Source: Chondrus crispus
Lineage: Eukaryota > Rhodophyta > Florideophyceae > Gigartinales > Gigartinaceae
Direction: 5' to 3'
Assembly (NCBI RefSeq): GCF_000350225.1
Contig: NW_005179199.1
Location: 25,886-89,885, forward strand
DNA: 64,000 nucleotides
In this document: piece after piece, positions 41,736 through 52,824 of the stretch
Position numbering within the stretch: the first letter of the stretch is position 1
Layout: every line of letters starts with the position of its first letter
Translations under genes and position numbers: made by a program
The notes under the pieces: generated by a model
Seen by the model: only the letters and a program-made list of their open reading frames with translations
Told to the model about the DNA's origin: nothing
The model's database searches: none

Positions 41736-41741
41736 AATAAA
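41736..41741 (+). terminator. Poly(A) signal after the RING gene
   Basis: AATAAA four bases after the TAG stop of the RING-H2 gene, in an AT-rich stretch. Very close to the stop, so the 3' UTR would be short. Confidence 0.4.
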
Positions 41742-42474
41742 TTGATAAATGTTACTCAAACGGCTTTTATTTCACAGTGCCCGGTTTTATTCCTCCTACA
41801 TTTTGCATCTTTAACTTCATATATATATTTTAACGATGAGTTGTACTTCACTGATGAGTACCAAACAAGTCGTGGAATACTATTTTAAGCATGGTGAAAG
41901 AGTTGGCCAGTAGCTTAGCACCTGATGCTTCCAGTCAAGTTTCAAAGTTTTCATGAAGGTTGATTTTTGAATATGTATTGGGAAAGATGTCGGCGTAACC
42001 CATTTTGAATGACATACTGTCTTGTTGCAAATATATATACGCATATAAATGTCAGGTTCTATGTCCTTTAACCAACTAAAAATAGTCTTGCCATTCTTCG
42101 GTATTCAATGTGACCAAATACAATGCAAATGACTGTATTCCTTTAGTTTTATGTACTGCTATAATACTGCAAATGTAGGAATTGGAAATGATGTGGAATA
42201 AAATGACTCTTCTACTTCTTACAGGCACGTGTGCAAGACGGATGAGCACTTGAATGTGCATTTTAAAGAATTATTGCATTGGAAAATCATAACCATTTTT
42301 AGTACTGACGCAAACGCTTTTTATGCAGCCTTCATTTTTAAGGTCCAGATATTTTATACAGCAGATAGCATTTTAGAGATTAATTCATGCTGGTTTCAAG
42401 TTTTAATTGGTTTTAATCGATTGTCGCCCCAATTTATGAATTAGAGGGGACTTGACTGCAGCTAGAGAAGATCC
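41742..42474. other. AT-rich intergenic DNA, no gene seen
   Basis: About 730 bp with stops in all frames and no notable repeat, ending at the 93-bp satellite. Confidence 0.45.
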
Positions 42475-42476
42475 TT

Positions 42477-42831
42477 GACAGCAGGCAGAGCCCAGCTGTC
42501 GAGGATTTCCGCTTCGATGGCTGAAGTCGAGGCGGGCGTAGCCCATCCTCGACCCCGTAGTAGATCCGCGACAGCAGGCGCAGCCCAGCTGTCGAGGATC
42601 GTCGCTTCGCTCGCTGAAGTCGAGGCGGGCGCAGCCTATCCTCGACCCCGTAGTAGATCCGCGACAGCAGGCGTAGCCCAGCTGTCGAGGATCGTCGCTT
42701 CGCTCGCTGAAGTCGAGGCGGGCCCAGCCCATCCTCGACCCCGTAGTAGACCCCCGACAGCAGGCGCAGCCCAGCTGTCGAGGATCGCCGCGTCGCATCG
42801 CTCGCTCTTCGTCGTCGATGAGGGGAAATAA
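42477..42831. repeat. 93-bp tandem repeat, about 3.8 copies
   Basis: Units start GACAGCAGG at 42477, 42570, 42663 and 42756. Each unit contains GTCGAGGAT and its exact complement ATCCTCGAC, so each can form a hairpin. As 93 is 31 codons, both strands stay open: a 31-residue repeat on + (AQLSRIVASLAEVEAG) and another on - (DPRQLGCACCRGSTTGSR). I see no decisive evidence that either is translated. Confidence 0.85.
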
Positions 42832-44017
42832 AATCGTGCGCAATCGTGGAGATCGTGTTGGGGGGTAGGGGATGTGAGGGCAGTCAGGGGGTGTGCGATT
42901 TATAATACTGTGCAGTGACAATGTAGATTTAATTTGCCGACGACGGCGTCGGCGGCGGCGGCGACAGATGTGGTTTAGGGTACGAGGGATTGGATTTTAT
43001 ATCTAATTTGGCGATAGTGGCGGCGCCGCCGACGGCGACGACCGATTTGAATTCAGTATGATTGGATCATTTGCCGTAGTAAAATTTTCAGATGTTTAAA
43101 ATTGTAGTACGGAAAGGCGTGACATTTATTTTGGGGTTGTATGTCAGTCTACGTCAGTGAACACGAGGCCCTTTCAGAAATGAACCGTCAGGAAGGTTCA
43201 TTTCTGGATGTAACATAACATTAGAACATCACCCTCTGGCTTGCTAGCCTCCAATGACATTTCGCCTGTCCGAGGCCAAATTGAATAATTTGTGGCCACT
43301 TTTTTGCAGATCGCGGGATTCAAACGTGACGTTGTGTTATGTACTAAGAGAGCAGCAATTGAGATGAGACCGGGTGCGGACTAGACCATGTCGTGGTGTG
43401 AACAGCTGCCAAAGCCCTAGCTCCTACTTGTACTGATCGAGGAAGAATCGTGTTAATGCCTGAAGGTTTGTTCTTCTTATGTCTATGACGAAGCGAAGCG
43501 TACAGTTCAAAAAGCAAGAGACTGTTTCCAGCGTCAGTGGCTTCTTGGACTTTGGATTAAGTTAAACATATTTATCGTGAGAGGATGCTGCAGATGCTAA
43601 CGCCATGGACAAAAAGATCAAAGGAATGGAGACAAAATACGTTCGTGTTCTACAGCACAATTTCAAATTACTCTTTTCTATTTTGCAGGTAAAAGGATAG
43701 CCCATTAGAGCATCACCACCGGTAGAATCAAATAACCAAATAACCAAAATTTGATGATTTGATGTGGATTGACATCCCCACCGGTCCGACCAAATCATCA
43801 AATTTTTGGTTCCGAACCAAATATCAGAACCAAATATCAAGAACTGGGTTCCGTTTCTTCGTAATTTGATACCCTGGACAATCTAGTTGTTCAAAGCTCA
43901 TTGGTCACACGAAAGGGCTTCCCTCCAAACCCCCAGGGCGAAGCGTACTATACGTAAATGCTTTATTCAATGACTATTGTTGCGAATGCTATCTCGACAG
44001 ATATCTAGGGACAAGTG
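42832..44017. other. Intergenic with inverted repeats, no gene seen
   Basis: Near 42930-43055 are GACGGCG/CGCCGTC-type repeats in partly inverted arrangement. Near 43700-43860 a pair CCAAAATTTGATGATTTG / CAAATCATCAAATTTTTGG forms an almost perfect inverted repeat next to two CACCGGT words, the look of a small inverted-repeat transposon. No coding frame is supported. Confidence 0.45.
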
Positions 44018-45729
44018 TCACGCTTGGACTGGATATGTTAAGTCTGTGATGTGGGATGGCATACGGGCTAGGATGGCAGTGGCAATTGATGACCAGATAG
44101 CGTAGCTAATGCGTTGTTGTAGACGCAACTTCACGGTGCCATATGCACAATGGCTGCGGTAGGAAATCTTGAGGGCAAGGGCTTCGATGGTATTCATCGT
44201 GTTGGCAGAGCAAGCTCCTAGCGCGGCAAAGGAAAGGAGAGCGAAGTGCCAGTCGAGGGCGGGGATCTCCACATCATTTGGAAGTTGCAGTGCTTCGCGG
44301 AGTATGCGGTATAGGGACTGGCGTTTCTAGAGGTCCCCGGCTTCCGCGGCTGCTGCGGGACATTGTGCGACTTGGCGGATATTTGTTGTGGTTTATGGGC
44401 TGCGTATGGTCACGTCGTATGCGGTAGGCTTATCAGGAGGCATTCCTGGAGGGGGAGAACCTTGTTGCACCAGTATATCTTCCGGGCGATGGTTGGTGTT
44501 GCGGATCAGAAATGGTACTTCAAGGGAGCAGGCAAGGCTGGCGGCTGGAAAAGCGTGTGTAGCCAGTTGGTTGCGTAGTGTGTTGTGACGATGGATCATG
44601 CCGAAACCTTTTGGGCAGTGTGTAGCGTGATCTCCGCGGGCGTCCATGTGACGTTAGCAGTGCGAGCAGCGAAGCGGGAGGATTGGATCTCTACACGCCG
44701 GTTTTGGCAACAAGACTACTGGATCACCCGCCCCAACCCAACAGACCACACCCAGATATCAGTTCGTCACCGGGTGCGCTACCATTACCTTTTATTGGCC
44801 GGCGCTACCATTACCTTTTATCGGCCGGCGCTTCCACCTTACTTACAGCACACCCTTCTCTAATCATTTGAGTGCACTCTGCGCAGTGGTCAGTAATGCT
44901 CCGCCGACATCTAGACGTCCCAATATAACCTAAAATAGGAATTGGTGAGTACCTTCAGGTCGCTGTGTAAGTGCGTCCGGTTCGTATTGTCCAAGGTCAT
45001 AGTTGGCCATAGTAGAGCGGGTAATTGGGTAAGCGGGTGGGCGGTCAACTGGGAGTTGGCGCATCAGGGAACGGAGGTGTGTACGAGCAAGGCGGAGGTA
45101 TTGCGAAACGGGGAGGCCTTGACGGCCTTGGAGGCGGTGTGGAGCGGAGGAGATGAGACTGGCTGCGTATGATGCGTGCACGAGCGGGGTGAGAGCGATG
45201 AATGCGTGGCCGCCGAAGCGGAAAGGGAGTCTGACTTGTTGGATGACTGCAGTGAACAAAGGGATATTATTCATCTTGGAGTTGGCCCTGTATTGGTGGT
45301 CGTCGAATTGGGTGGCAAAGGGGAGCGAAAGACGTGAGGGAATGAGTCGCACTAGATGTTGAACGCAGCAGGCAGATGGGCACATTCGGTGGAGGTGGAA
45401 CTTGATGCGGGCGTCTGGAATGGCTTGTAGAAGGTCCAGAGTGGCGTTGCAAGAAGCAAGTTTTTTGGACATGTGTTCCTCTATATACTCCGGAGTGCCT
45501 ATCGGGGAGCCAAGGAGGTCGATTCCGTCCGCGGAGATGTGTTGGGCGAGAATATGGGTGACAAAGCTGCCAGTGTGGTGGCATGGGCTGAGGGCACGAA
45601 GACGCGCGTCTTCGCTAAATTGATGTAGAATTGGTGCCGGGTTCCTGCTGCGTGCAGAAATCTAACAGCCGTGAGGACTTGAGAGAGTGGTCCGGCTAGC
45701 GTGACGTCGTCGGGGTAGGCGGGCACCAA
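44018..45729 (-). pseudogene. Non-LTR retroposon RT with endonuclease-like tail, fragmented
   Basis: Read on the - strand. 45729-45499 holds the RT catalytic box AYPDDVTLAGP (usual F/Y-A-D-D). A frameshift near 45550 leads to GIDLLGSPIG, the RT palm strand typical of LINE-like enzymes, and about 200 residues of thumb region (LPFRFGGHAF, ASYAASLIS) to 44930. After a disrupted stretch with a 26-bp duplication, 44647-44393 encodes DARGDHATHCPKGFGMIHRH, then RPEDILVQQG and AYDVTIRSP. This is a Cys/His cluster followed by a PD-(D/E)XK-like pattern, as in non-LTR elements with a restriction-like endonuclease. 44272-44018 gives a helical C-terminus. The RT fingers and all of the 5' part are missing. 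Inactive. Confidence 0.65.
44776..44827 (+). repeat. 26-bp tandem duplication in the retroposon
   Basis: Two copies of a unit starting GCGCTACCATTACC (44776, 44802) with one mismatch. It lies in the gap between the coding pieces and may have helped disrupt the frame. Confidence 0.75.
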
Positions 45730-45810
45730 TGGGAGGTTACAAACTTTGTCGTGCTCTGAGGGGGAAGGGGTGGGATCCCCCTCTGGCAGAGCGCGCGCGT
45801 TCGGGGCACG

Positions 45811-46479
45811 TGTAGGGGATTCGGGATACCACCCGTAACGGAACCGGTACGGGGCCGGGCGCTATGCGCAGTAGGGAATTGGAAAGGTAAAAGGAAATGG
45901 AGGAAACGCCCAGGAGGGGCGGAGCGGTAGGGACAGGCTGGCGCGCACGCTACAGTAGGGGAGCAGGAGGCGCGCGCGGTGGAGGTAGGTGGGAATCGGG
46001 GACGTAGATAGCTCGCGTGGTACCGTCGTGGGACGGGGACCGGCGCGAGGCTACGACTCCGATTCCAGAAACCCAGGTTGTCGACACAAGGCTTCGTGAG
46101 GATTTACTTCGGGTCGGACGTCGACTATATACAAGTCGACGTCGGGATATAACAATAATAATAATACTAATTAAAAGAAAAGGGGCACCCGTGACACGTG
46201 GTGGTGGGCCACGGGTACACGTGGTTAATTGGCACGGATAAACGTGATGCATAACACGGGTACACGTGGGTAATGGCACGAATAAACGTGATGCATAACA
46301 CGGGTACACGTGAGTAGACTGTCAGTACTTCGACAGGGCTCCATGGAGATTACACCCGGCCACGAGTGGGGGATTGGATACACGGTTACACGTGGTATAT
46401 ATATCACTTATGATAGTGAGGCATCCCGCGTGTGCTACAGTACAGCACCGCGATTACGCGGGGCTGTCAGTCCTCTACA
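45811..46479 (-). repeat. Probable 3' LTR of the minus-strand D mosaic
   Basis: About 669 bp from TGTAGGGG to CCTCTACA. On the - strand it begins TGTAGAGG right after a purine tract, has CACGTG-rich U3-like sequence including a roughly 45-bp tandem (copies near 46211, 46256, 46300) and a TATATATA run near 46398, then AT-rich, then GC-rich sequence. That is the same order as in the other LTRs here. It is not homologous in detail to the LTR at 52825-53435, so the two may belong to different elements. The left end is the less certain one. Confidence 0.45.
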
Positions 46480-46495
46480 TAGCCCCCCTCTCAGA
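46480..46495 (-). promoter_or_regulatory. Polypurine tract beside the D-side LTR
   Basis: On the - strand GAGAGGGGGGCTA immediately precedes TGTAGAGG. It resembles the tracts beside L2 and L3, which supports a 3' LTR here and a minus-strand element to the right. Confidence 0.5.
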
Positions 46496-46849
46496 GTAGA
46501 GCGTCCCCGCGAACCATAACTGTGGCGACAGTGGTATCGCCATTGATCACGGGCGAGGATAGCGGAGCTCTTAGAGAGAGGGTGGTAGGATGAGAGTCAC
46601 CGACAGCGCGTCCCCGTTACCTTGCGAAGCGGCGTCCACACTCTGAGCCCGGTTACGGAGCGGCGTCGCTCCCTTGAGCACCTCGATCTTTTCTTGTTGC
46701 GCTCCTTCCTCGTCCCACACGTCATTTGTTCTCTACAAACGGGGCGTGGTACTGTAGAGTAGAGAGACGCTTTCGGGAGCGCGGAGCGGTGGCCCGAGGT
46801 ATTCTCTGATAAACGTGACGGCGGCTGACCCCGAGGGAGGGGGAGAATA

Positions 46850-47140
46850 GCCCGAGAGACAGAGGGGATGGTCGCTCGATCTAACGACGCGGTTGGCTCC
46901 GCCAGCTGGGCGAGTAAATGACTCGGGGACTCGAGGGTGAGATGAGCTCGTGATAACGAGGAGTAGGATAGCTCGTGCGTGCGGGGGGGTGACCACTCGA
47001 TATAACGGTGTGGTGGGCTCCGCCGGCTAGGCGATTACGTGACTCGGGGCCTCGAGGGTGAGGTCAGCTCGTGATGACGAGGAGTAAGATAGCTCGTGCG
47101 TGCGAGAGGGTGACCATTTGATTTAACGGTGTGCATGTTC
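46850..47140. repeat. 121-bp tandem repeat, about 2.4 copies
   Basis: Units start near 46850, 46971 and 47092 and share GCTCGTGCGTGCG, GTGACC, GGCTCCGCC and CTCGAGGGTGAG. Each full unit has the mini-hairpin CTCGT-GATR-ACGAG (46948, 47068 region). It lies between the 3' LTR and the antisense ORF of D. Confidence 0.75.
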
Positions 47141-47772
47141 TCACGAGATAGGTGAGGGGTTGTTCGATTCCCGACGAGTTCTCGGTCGCCGCCGCGGGTA
47201 GTTCGACACTTCCCGGCGCAGGGATTGTTTGGTTTCCATGTACCAGGGGGCTCTAATCTCCCTTTTCATGGAGATTTTCCTCCGTCGTGACGACAGTGCT
47301 CTTCTCTTCTCCGGAAATCCGCCATCCTGGGTGACTATCGACGCGCGTCGCTGGGCTGCCCGGGAGCTCGATGGAGGGGAGAGATTATTACCCCTCGGAG
47401 GGAGGGGTACTGGACCCGCCGTGCAGCGGTACCCGCCCCCGGTGGACGATACAGACGCGCGGGGATACTGTCCCGTACGCACCGACCAGACTTCCGGGGC
47501 GTCCGCCTCCGGAGGATGGGGAGGAACGGAGAAAATTTCCGGAAATTAAGTCTCTGCTAGGTCGTCCCTACCAACGAGGATTCCGGCGGCAGCGTGTGTA
47601 CCGCTGTAGCGCGCGGGGAGGGGAGAGCTCTGGTAAAAGAGGTGGGGGACGGTACAGGGTACTGTATTGCAGTTTTACACTCGCCCAAACTCGGGAAACG
47701 TCCTTGCGCCGGGGTGCCCTCGTTGAGCTCATACCCTCCTCTCATACAACCACCCCGTCCGGAAGGAGGGCA

Positions 47773-49469
47773 ATGGATACCTTTGGAGTACGACCAGTCG
47801 ACCGGGAGGGGCCCCGCCCGAGCGACCTGTGGGGACGTAACATGTGCAATGACGCACTCCATTTTGAGAGGGCTGCGTTTCTGACCCCCGCGGGCTTGCG
47901 GGACGCGGAGTTGGTCCAGCGCTACGTTGCAGCGCCCGGAGAGCTCCTGGGGGGGCTCAGCCTGGCGGCCGTGTCATCCAGGGACTTCTCACACCGTCTG
48001 GTTGTGGAGCCTGAGTTGCTACGCCCGGAGTTCCGGCTGGAGAACACACGTGCACGGGTGGCATTCGTGGAGTTAATTCGGCAGCGGATGCGCCGAACAC
48101 CTTGCAATCGGATCGTCCCTCGTGCGTGGGATCTAGATACTTGGGCCTATCGCACGGAGGCCGATCGGGTGTATGTCGCTGGATTAAAGCGGGTCATGGA
48201 CAATCTCCGTCTACGGGAGGAGGAGCCAGCGGTTGAGCAGATGGCCTGGAGCGAGGCGATCCTCCCTCCAGGGTTCGAGAGTCAGCCAGAGCGGAGGAGA
48301 GACCCCGCCATGCACAAAAAGCTGAAGTACGAGCGTCGGATGTGTAACCGGATGGGGTCTTTGTCGCGTACGAGTGGGTAGAAATTACGTCGTTCGAGCG
48401 CGACGTCCTGGCCGGGCGGTACCCCGAGCTGCCCGCGTGGTTTGCGCAGTACGAAGTCCCTGCGGACTTCCTTGCGGAATTACCACCGTGTTTGGTGTAT
48501 TATGGAATGAGTATGACGGCCGATCCTCAATCCTCCCGCTGGATGGTATTCCTGAGCGAGTGGCTCGCCATTTTCGCCAAGCGCTTCTTGTGGTCAACTT
48601 ACGACGGGCGGTTGTATGTCCTCCCAACGATGGTTGTGGAGTGGTTAAGACGCTTGGACCTCACACGAGTGCTAGGCGGGGCGGTGATGCAGGATCGCTT
48701 ACAAGGCCTGTTAGATCTCCACGAGGCCATCGATTGGCCTCGTGTGCCATACAATCAGGGGCATCACTTCGATAACCCCCGGTCGAGGCATTACTCCCCT
48801 GGGCGGAGGCACGACGCGGGTCGAGCTGACCGCGGGAACTGGGTGCGGATCGAGTCCGGTTCTCTCACTCTCGCACAACCCGAGTACTTACGGGAGGCGG
48901 AGGATGTCGACGCCGGTGGTGGTGGCGGAGAGGGGCGCGTTCAGAGACGCAAGGGTGTCCCGGGAGAAGAGCCCGGTGAGGCGCGCGTGCGAAGATGCGG
49001 GGTTGGATTCACGGAAGGACCCGGTATCGGGCGCGATCGGGGTCCTGTCACTGCCTCTGAGGCAACTGACGTGACAATGGACGGCGTGGAAGAGCAGGTA
49101 GCTTCGCCGGTTAAGGCGGTTAAGAGTCGCGGTCCGACATCGATGTCGGACGCGGAGGTGCGCGTGTTGCTCAGCCACCCCCGCCTCCGGAAGAAATTAC
49201 GACGGCTCGTCACCGAGAAGGCGTCGGGCGAGGAGGCGGGGGAGACCGCGCCGCCTACAGAACAAGAACGGACGACGGTGGGACCCGCGTTTTCCATCGC
49301 TTCCGAGGCGGCAGCGAGAGGAACCGCTCCACCCGCGGTGCGCGAGGAGACGGTTACTGCAGCAGCACCGGAGGGGCCGACAGTACTGTCGGGAGAGCAG
49401 ACGGCTAACGCGGGAACCGCCGTGCCGGAAGAAGACCTCGCTGATTACGAGGAAGAGGGGCCCCTGTGA
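47773..49469 (+). pseudogene. Antisense accessory protein of D, one frameshift
   Basis: Homologue of the accessory ORF of G (12506-13666), again antisense to pol and between pol and the 3' LTR. I take the ATG at 47773 (MDTFGVRP); an upstream in-frame ATG at 47371 would add a low-complexity stretch. Conserved blocks in order: DLDTWAYRTEADRVY, then a one-base shift in the G-run near 48355, then GVFVAYEWVE, LPAWFAQYEV, LPPCLVYYG, SRWMVFLSEW and LWSTYDGRLYVLP. From about 48780 the tail is different from G: Arg/Gly-rich, then SMSDAEVRVLLSHPRLRKKL and a very acidic end (EEDLADYEEEGPL). The long open frames on both sides of a single shift suggest recent decay or a sequencing error. Function unknown. 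Confidence 0.6.
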
Positions 49470-49610
49470 GGTTGAAGGCACGGCTGCCCAGTAGGGGCGC
49501 CCCCTGACCCATCCTACTCGAGGGTCGAAGAATAAACTGAACCATTAGGTGACTCCTGTTGACAAGCGTAGAATAGGGACCCCGGACGCGTCACCGAGAG
49601 TGGGGGTGGA

Positions 49611-50285
49611 CCTCTTCAGCCGAGCGAGGGGCCCTGTCCCAACCCGGTGAGGGGGAGGGCGGACGCATCATATAAGGGCGCCGTCATCGGGCGGGGCGTG
49701 ACCTCGCTGAGCGAGGGGAGGAGTGGGGACCCTGTTACGGGGGAGCTGACCGGCGATACCGCAGCGTGAATCCTCGTTGTACGAGCTAGCGGATCTCCAG
49801 TCCCTACTAGGGGATTGGTGTACCCGTCTTTGTCCAATCAGGGATTATTCCCCATCATTGGGTGAAGAGGCCTCGTCATGCGAGTACGGAAGCTACCCCC
49901 CCGTACGAAAAAAACAGAAGAGGGGGGGTGAACGGACTACGCCATATGGCGGGGCAGACCTCGTTCAACGAGTGCGATCGATTGCCTCCTTTCTGGGAGA
50001 GGGGACGTCCTCGGTTTGCGAGTAGAATTCTCTCCCTCCGAATAAGGGGGTTCGTGACCTCCCTAGATGAGCAGAGAAATTTCTCCTTACACGGGGGGAT
50101 GGAACCCGCGCGGTGGCGGGGGTGCCCTCTTCATGCGAGCTAGAAAACTTCCCGACCCCGCCACCGAGGGGCGTACACGCCACGGGCCACGCGGAGGACC
50201 TCTTCGGGCGAGTAGCGGAGTCTTCAGTTCGAAAGGGGAGGAGGTGAATCGCGGCACGGCGCGAACTCGTCTAGGCGAGCCAAGT
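49611..50285. repeat. Array of about ten CTCGT-loop-ACGAG mini-hairpins
   Basis: Short inverted repeats recur every 50-95 bp: CCTCGC-TGA-GCGAGG (49702-49716), CTCGT-TGT-ACGAG (49773-49785), CTCG-TCATG-CGAG (49872-49884), CTCGT-TCA-ACGAG (49960-49972), CTCG-GTTTG-CGAG (50010-50022), and weaker ones near 49611, 50059, 50126, 50199 and 50266. The arms are kept while loops and spacers differ. It lies between pol and the accessory ORF. The remaining 49470-50654 holds no convincing gene. Confidence 0.6.
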
Positions 50286-50654
50286 CATCGCCCTCCGCCG
50301 GTGGTGGGGGGAGCGGCCTGACCGCTCCCCCAGCCGATGCGCGCGGAGCTCCCGTCGGTTTCCGAGGGAGCGAGGCACGCGCTCTTCGGCCCCGGAGGAA
50401 CCAACACGCCATACCGCATGGCTCGGTCGTGGGTCCGCCCATGTCGCTGTCGGGGAAGCACCCTCCCAAATATTTGCGGAAATAGAACCTCCATCCGAAA
50501 ATTTGAAAAACATTACAAGACCCAAAAGGGGGGACGGGTCGGGCCAAGACGTCCGGTGGCAGTTCGCGGGGTCGGGACGCGTGTTTCCATGAGGCATTGC
50601 TGTGGAGCCCCTCGTACCTTCTCGCTGGGGTAACAGGGCGACGGCCCTGCGTGT

Positions 50655-52824
50655 CTAGTTCTCGAGGCCCACGCCGTTGGGTCGTTGCCATAGCGCCCAG
50701 TCGGGGATTCGTATCCGCTTTTTGCGACAGTACCGCACTATGGTGTTGTAGTCGATGTGGTGAGCAGGCTCCCAGGTCGCCTCGGCGTCGCTGTACCCGT
50801 ACCAGCGTACGCGGAACATAGGGATCCCGTTCACCCCAGGGTCGTGCACCGTCAGCGAATGTACGACGTAAACGTCGGTGGGGCCTCCTGCGTTATTAAC
50901 GGGAGGTAAAGACTCAGCCAATGGTGAGGTAGGTGGCACGCAAAAGGCATCGGGTTGGAACGTACACTTCGCGGAAAGACGTGCGGCACCCGACGCGATG
51001 AACGCGCGGTGGGCGGGGCCGATCGCCAGAGGGGCGGAGGGGACAACGCGGCGGGGCGCGGGTGGGTCCGTAGGGGCCACTGTTGGCTCGGGAGCTATAG
51101 GGGTCTCTCTCGCGGTTCGAGCGCGCGTACTACGCGCGCGCGTGCTACTAGCAGGACGCGAGTCCGATTCTTCTCCACGCTGCGGGCCCTCCGTTATCCC
51201 GACCGGAGAGCGGTACCCAGCGAGTCTCGAGAGGTTGTCCTCGATTCCCGCGCTCGTGACAGCGTCCATCAATCCCGGCGTGAGCAACTTCGCGGTCGCC
51301 GGTGTAGCGAGGGTCCCTTCCGAGGCGGTAGCTTCGGGGAGGTTACTATCCTCCCCGTCTGACTCCACCCGTTCCAGCGGGGGATCCTACACGTTGCTCC
51401 TCAACTGGGGCGCTTTGAGGACTCGGTCACGAGAGAGCCGGTCCTTGAGTCCCGTCCCGCGTAGAATGGTGACGGTATGGTCATCCACCTGCAAGACAGG
51501 GAAGGGGACCTCGGTTTGTGGTGCGAGCTTGTTATTCACCCGATTCTTTTCGGTCCTCTCCTCGGACCGCAGCGCGGCCTCGCGGTTCACGAGTACTTGA
51601 TCCCCCACCTTGTAGTCAGGTACGGGGTAGCGGATCCGATTATCGAACTCCTGTTTATACCGCTCCCGTCCGGTCCGCAGGTTACTGCTGGCCGTCGACA
51701 TCAGGCCGCGAAGCCACGCTAAGTAGCGGATCTTGAACTGCGCCCTAGAGGCGGTGGGGTCCAACCGCGGCGTTTGTTGCAGGGCCAACGGACTCGGGGT
51801 CCGGGATAATACCAGGTCAAAGGGCTTCATCCCAATCATCCTGTTGACCGTACAATTGTATCCGTACGTCAAGGCGTCCGTATACTGATCCCAGTCTCGT
51901 TGGTTATCGGCGAGGTAGTTCCGGAGGGTTGATACCAACGTACGGTTGAATCTTTCCACATGCCCATTAGTTTGGGGGTGATACGCCGTGGTAAACACGC
52001 TCTCAATTGAGAGTATCTTGCACACTGCGAGGAAAAACCTCGATGTGAATTGTCCTCCGTTATCGGAGAGAAGTTTCACTGGGGCGCCGTATACGAACAC
52101 CCAGTGGGAAATGAACGCTTGCGCAACCGTTTCAGCGGTAATCCTCTTGAGCGGGACCATCCTGGTCAGCTTGGAGTATCTGTCCGTCATCACCAAGAGG
52201 TAACGGTTTCCTCTTGGTGTACGGGGAAGTTCGCCGAGAATATCGATGGCGATGTACTCCAGGGGCCCTGACGGAGGAAATGTCTTCAACTCAGAGTTGT
52301 GCTTCCGCAGTTTGATGCGTGTCTTCGCGCAGTCGGGACACATCCTTACGGTCGAGTAGGAGTCCACCGACATGCTTGGCCAATAGAACCGCTGTCTTAG
52401 CGTATAGAACAATCGCCTACCTCCCGGATGGCCGGAGGTGGCGGGATAATGCGACAAGAACCCCCCTGTCCCGGAGGGTTGTTGGTACTACGATCGGTTC
52501 CACACCGTCGAGGTGGGCTTTCCGGCAGACCAGCCCTTCCCGATTCACGAAGAATCGGGACCGGCGCAATTCGGCGGACCCCTCCCCCTTCTCAAGACGG
52601 GAAGTCACCTCCTTACAAAATGGATCGGAGTGCTGTTCACGAGAGAAGTCTTCGTGGGTTATCGCTGCCATCGAGGCCGGGGGGTCCAGCGCGTAGCAGC
52701 CCGCGGAAATTTCGACATCGGTAGTGTCGTAGGTCTCCTCTTGATGCTGAGGCTCATCGTCAAAATTCATGACAGAGTAGCAAGGAATCTTTTCGTCGAT
52801 CGGGACAGTCGTACCCCCCGTAGA
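50655..52824 (-). pseudogene. pol: pol 3' part of element D: integrase and chromodomain
   Basis: Read from 52824 on the - strand. It starts in the RNase H-integrase linker (DFSREQHSDPFCKEV), so gag, protease and RT are missing and LTR sequence abuts directly. A one-base shift in a G-run near 52445 precedes SHYPATSGHPGGRR. The zinc domain H-H-C-C follows (CPDCAKTR), then the catalytic triad: AIDILGELP, SDNGGQFTSRF and HVERFNRTL. The frame is stopped by TAG at 51387-51389 but continues in the same frame into a 238-residue extension with a C-terminal chromodomain (YVVHSLTVHD, MFRVRWYGYSDAEATWEP). Integrase identity to B is clear but moderate, so D is a separate family. The protein would insert element DNA into chromatin; as it stands it is broken. 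Confidence 0.82.

Noticed and set aside
42403..42921. Cys-rich repeat protein on the - strand
   Set aside because: Explained by the 93-bp satellite; kept as a repeat, not a gene, for lack of evidence of translation.
43562..43840. 92-codon - strand frame
   Set aside because: Covers the inverted repeat near 43.7-43.86 kb; composition follows the repeat.
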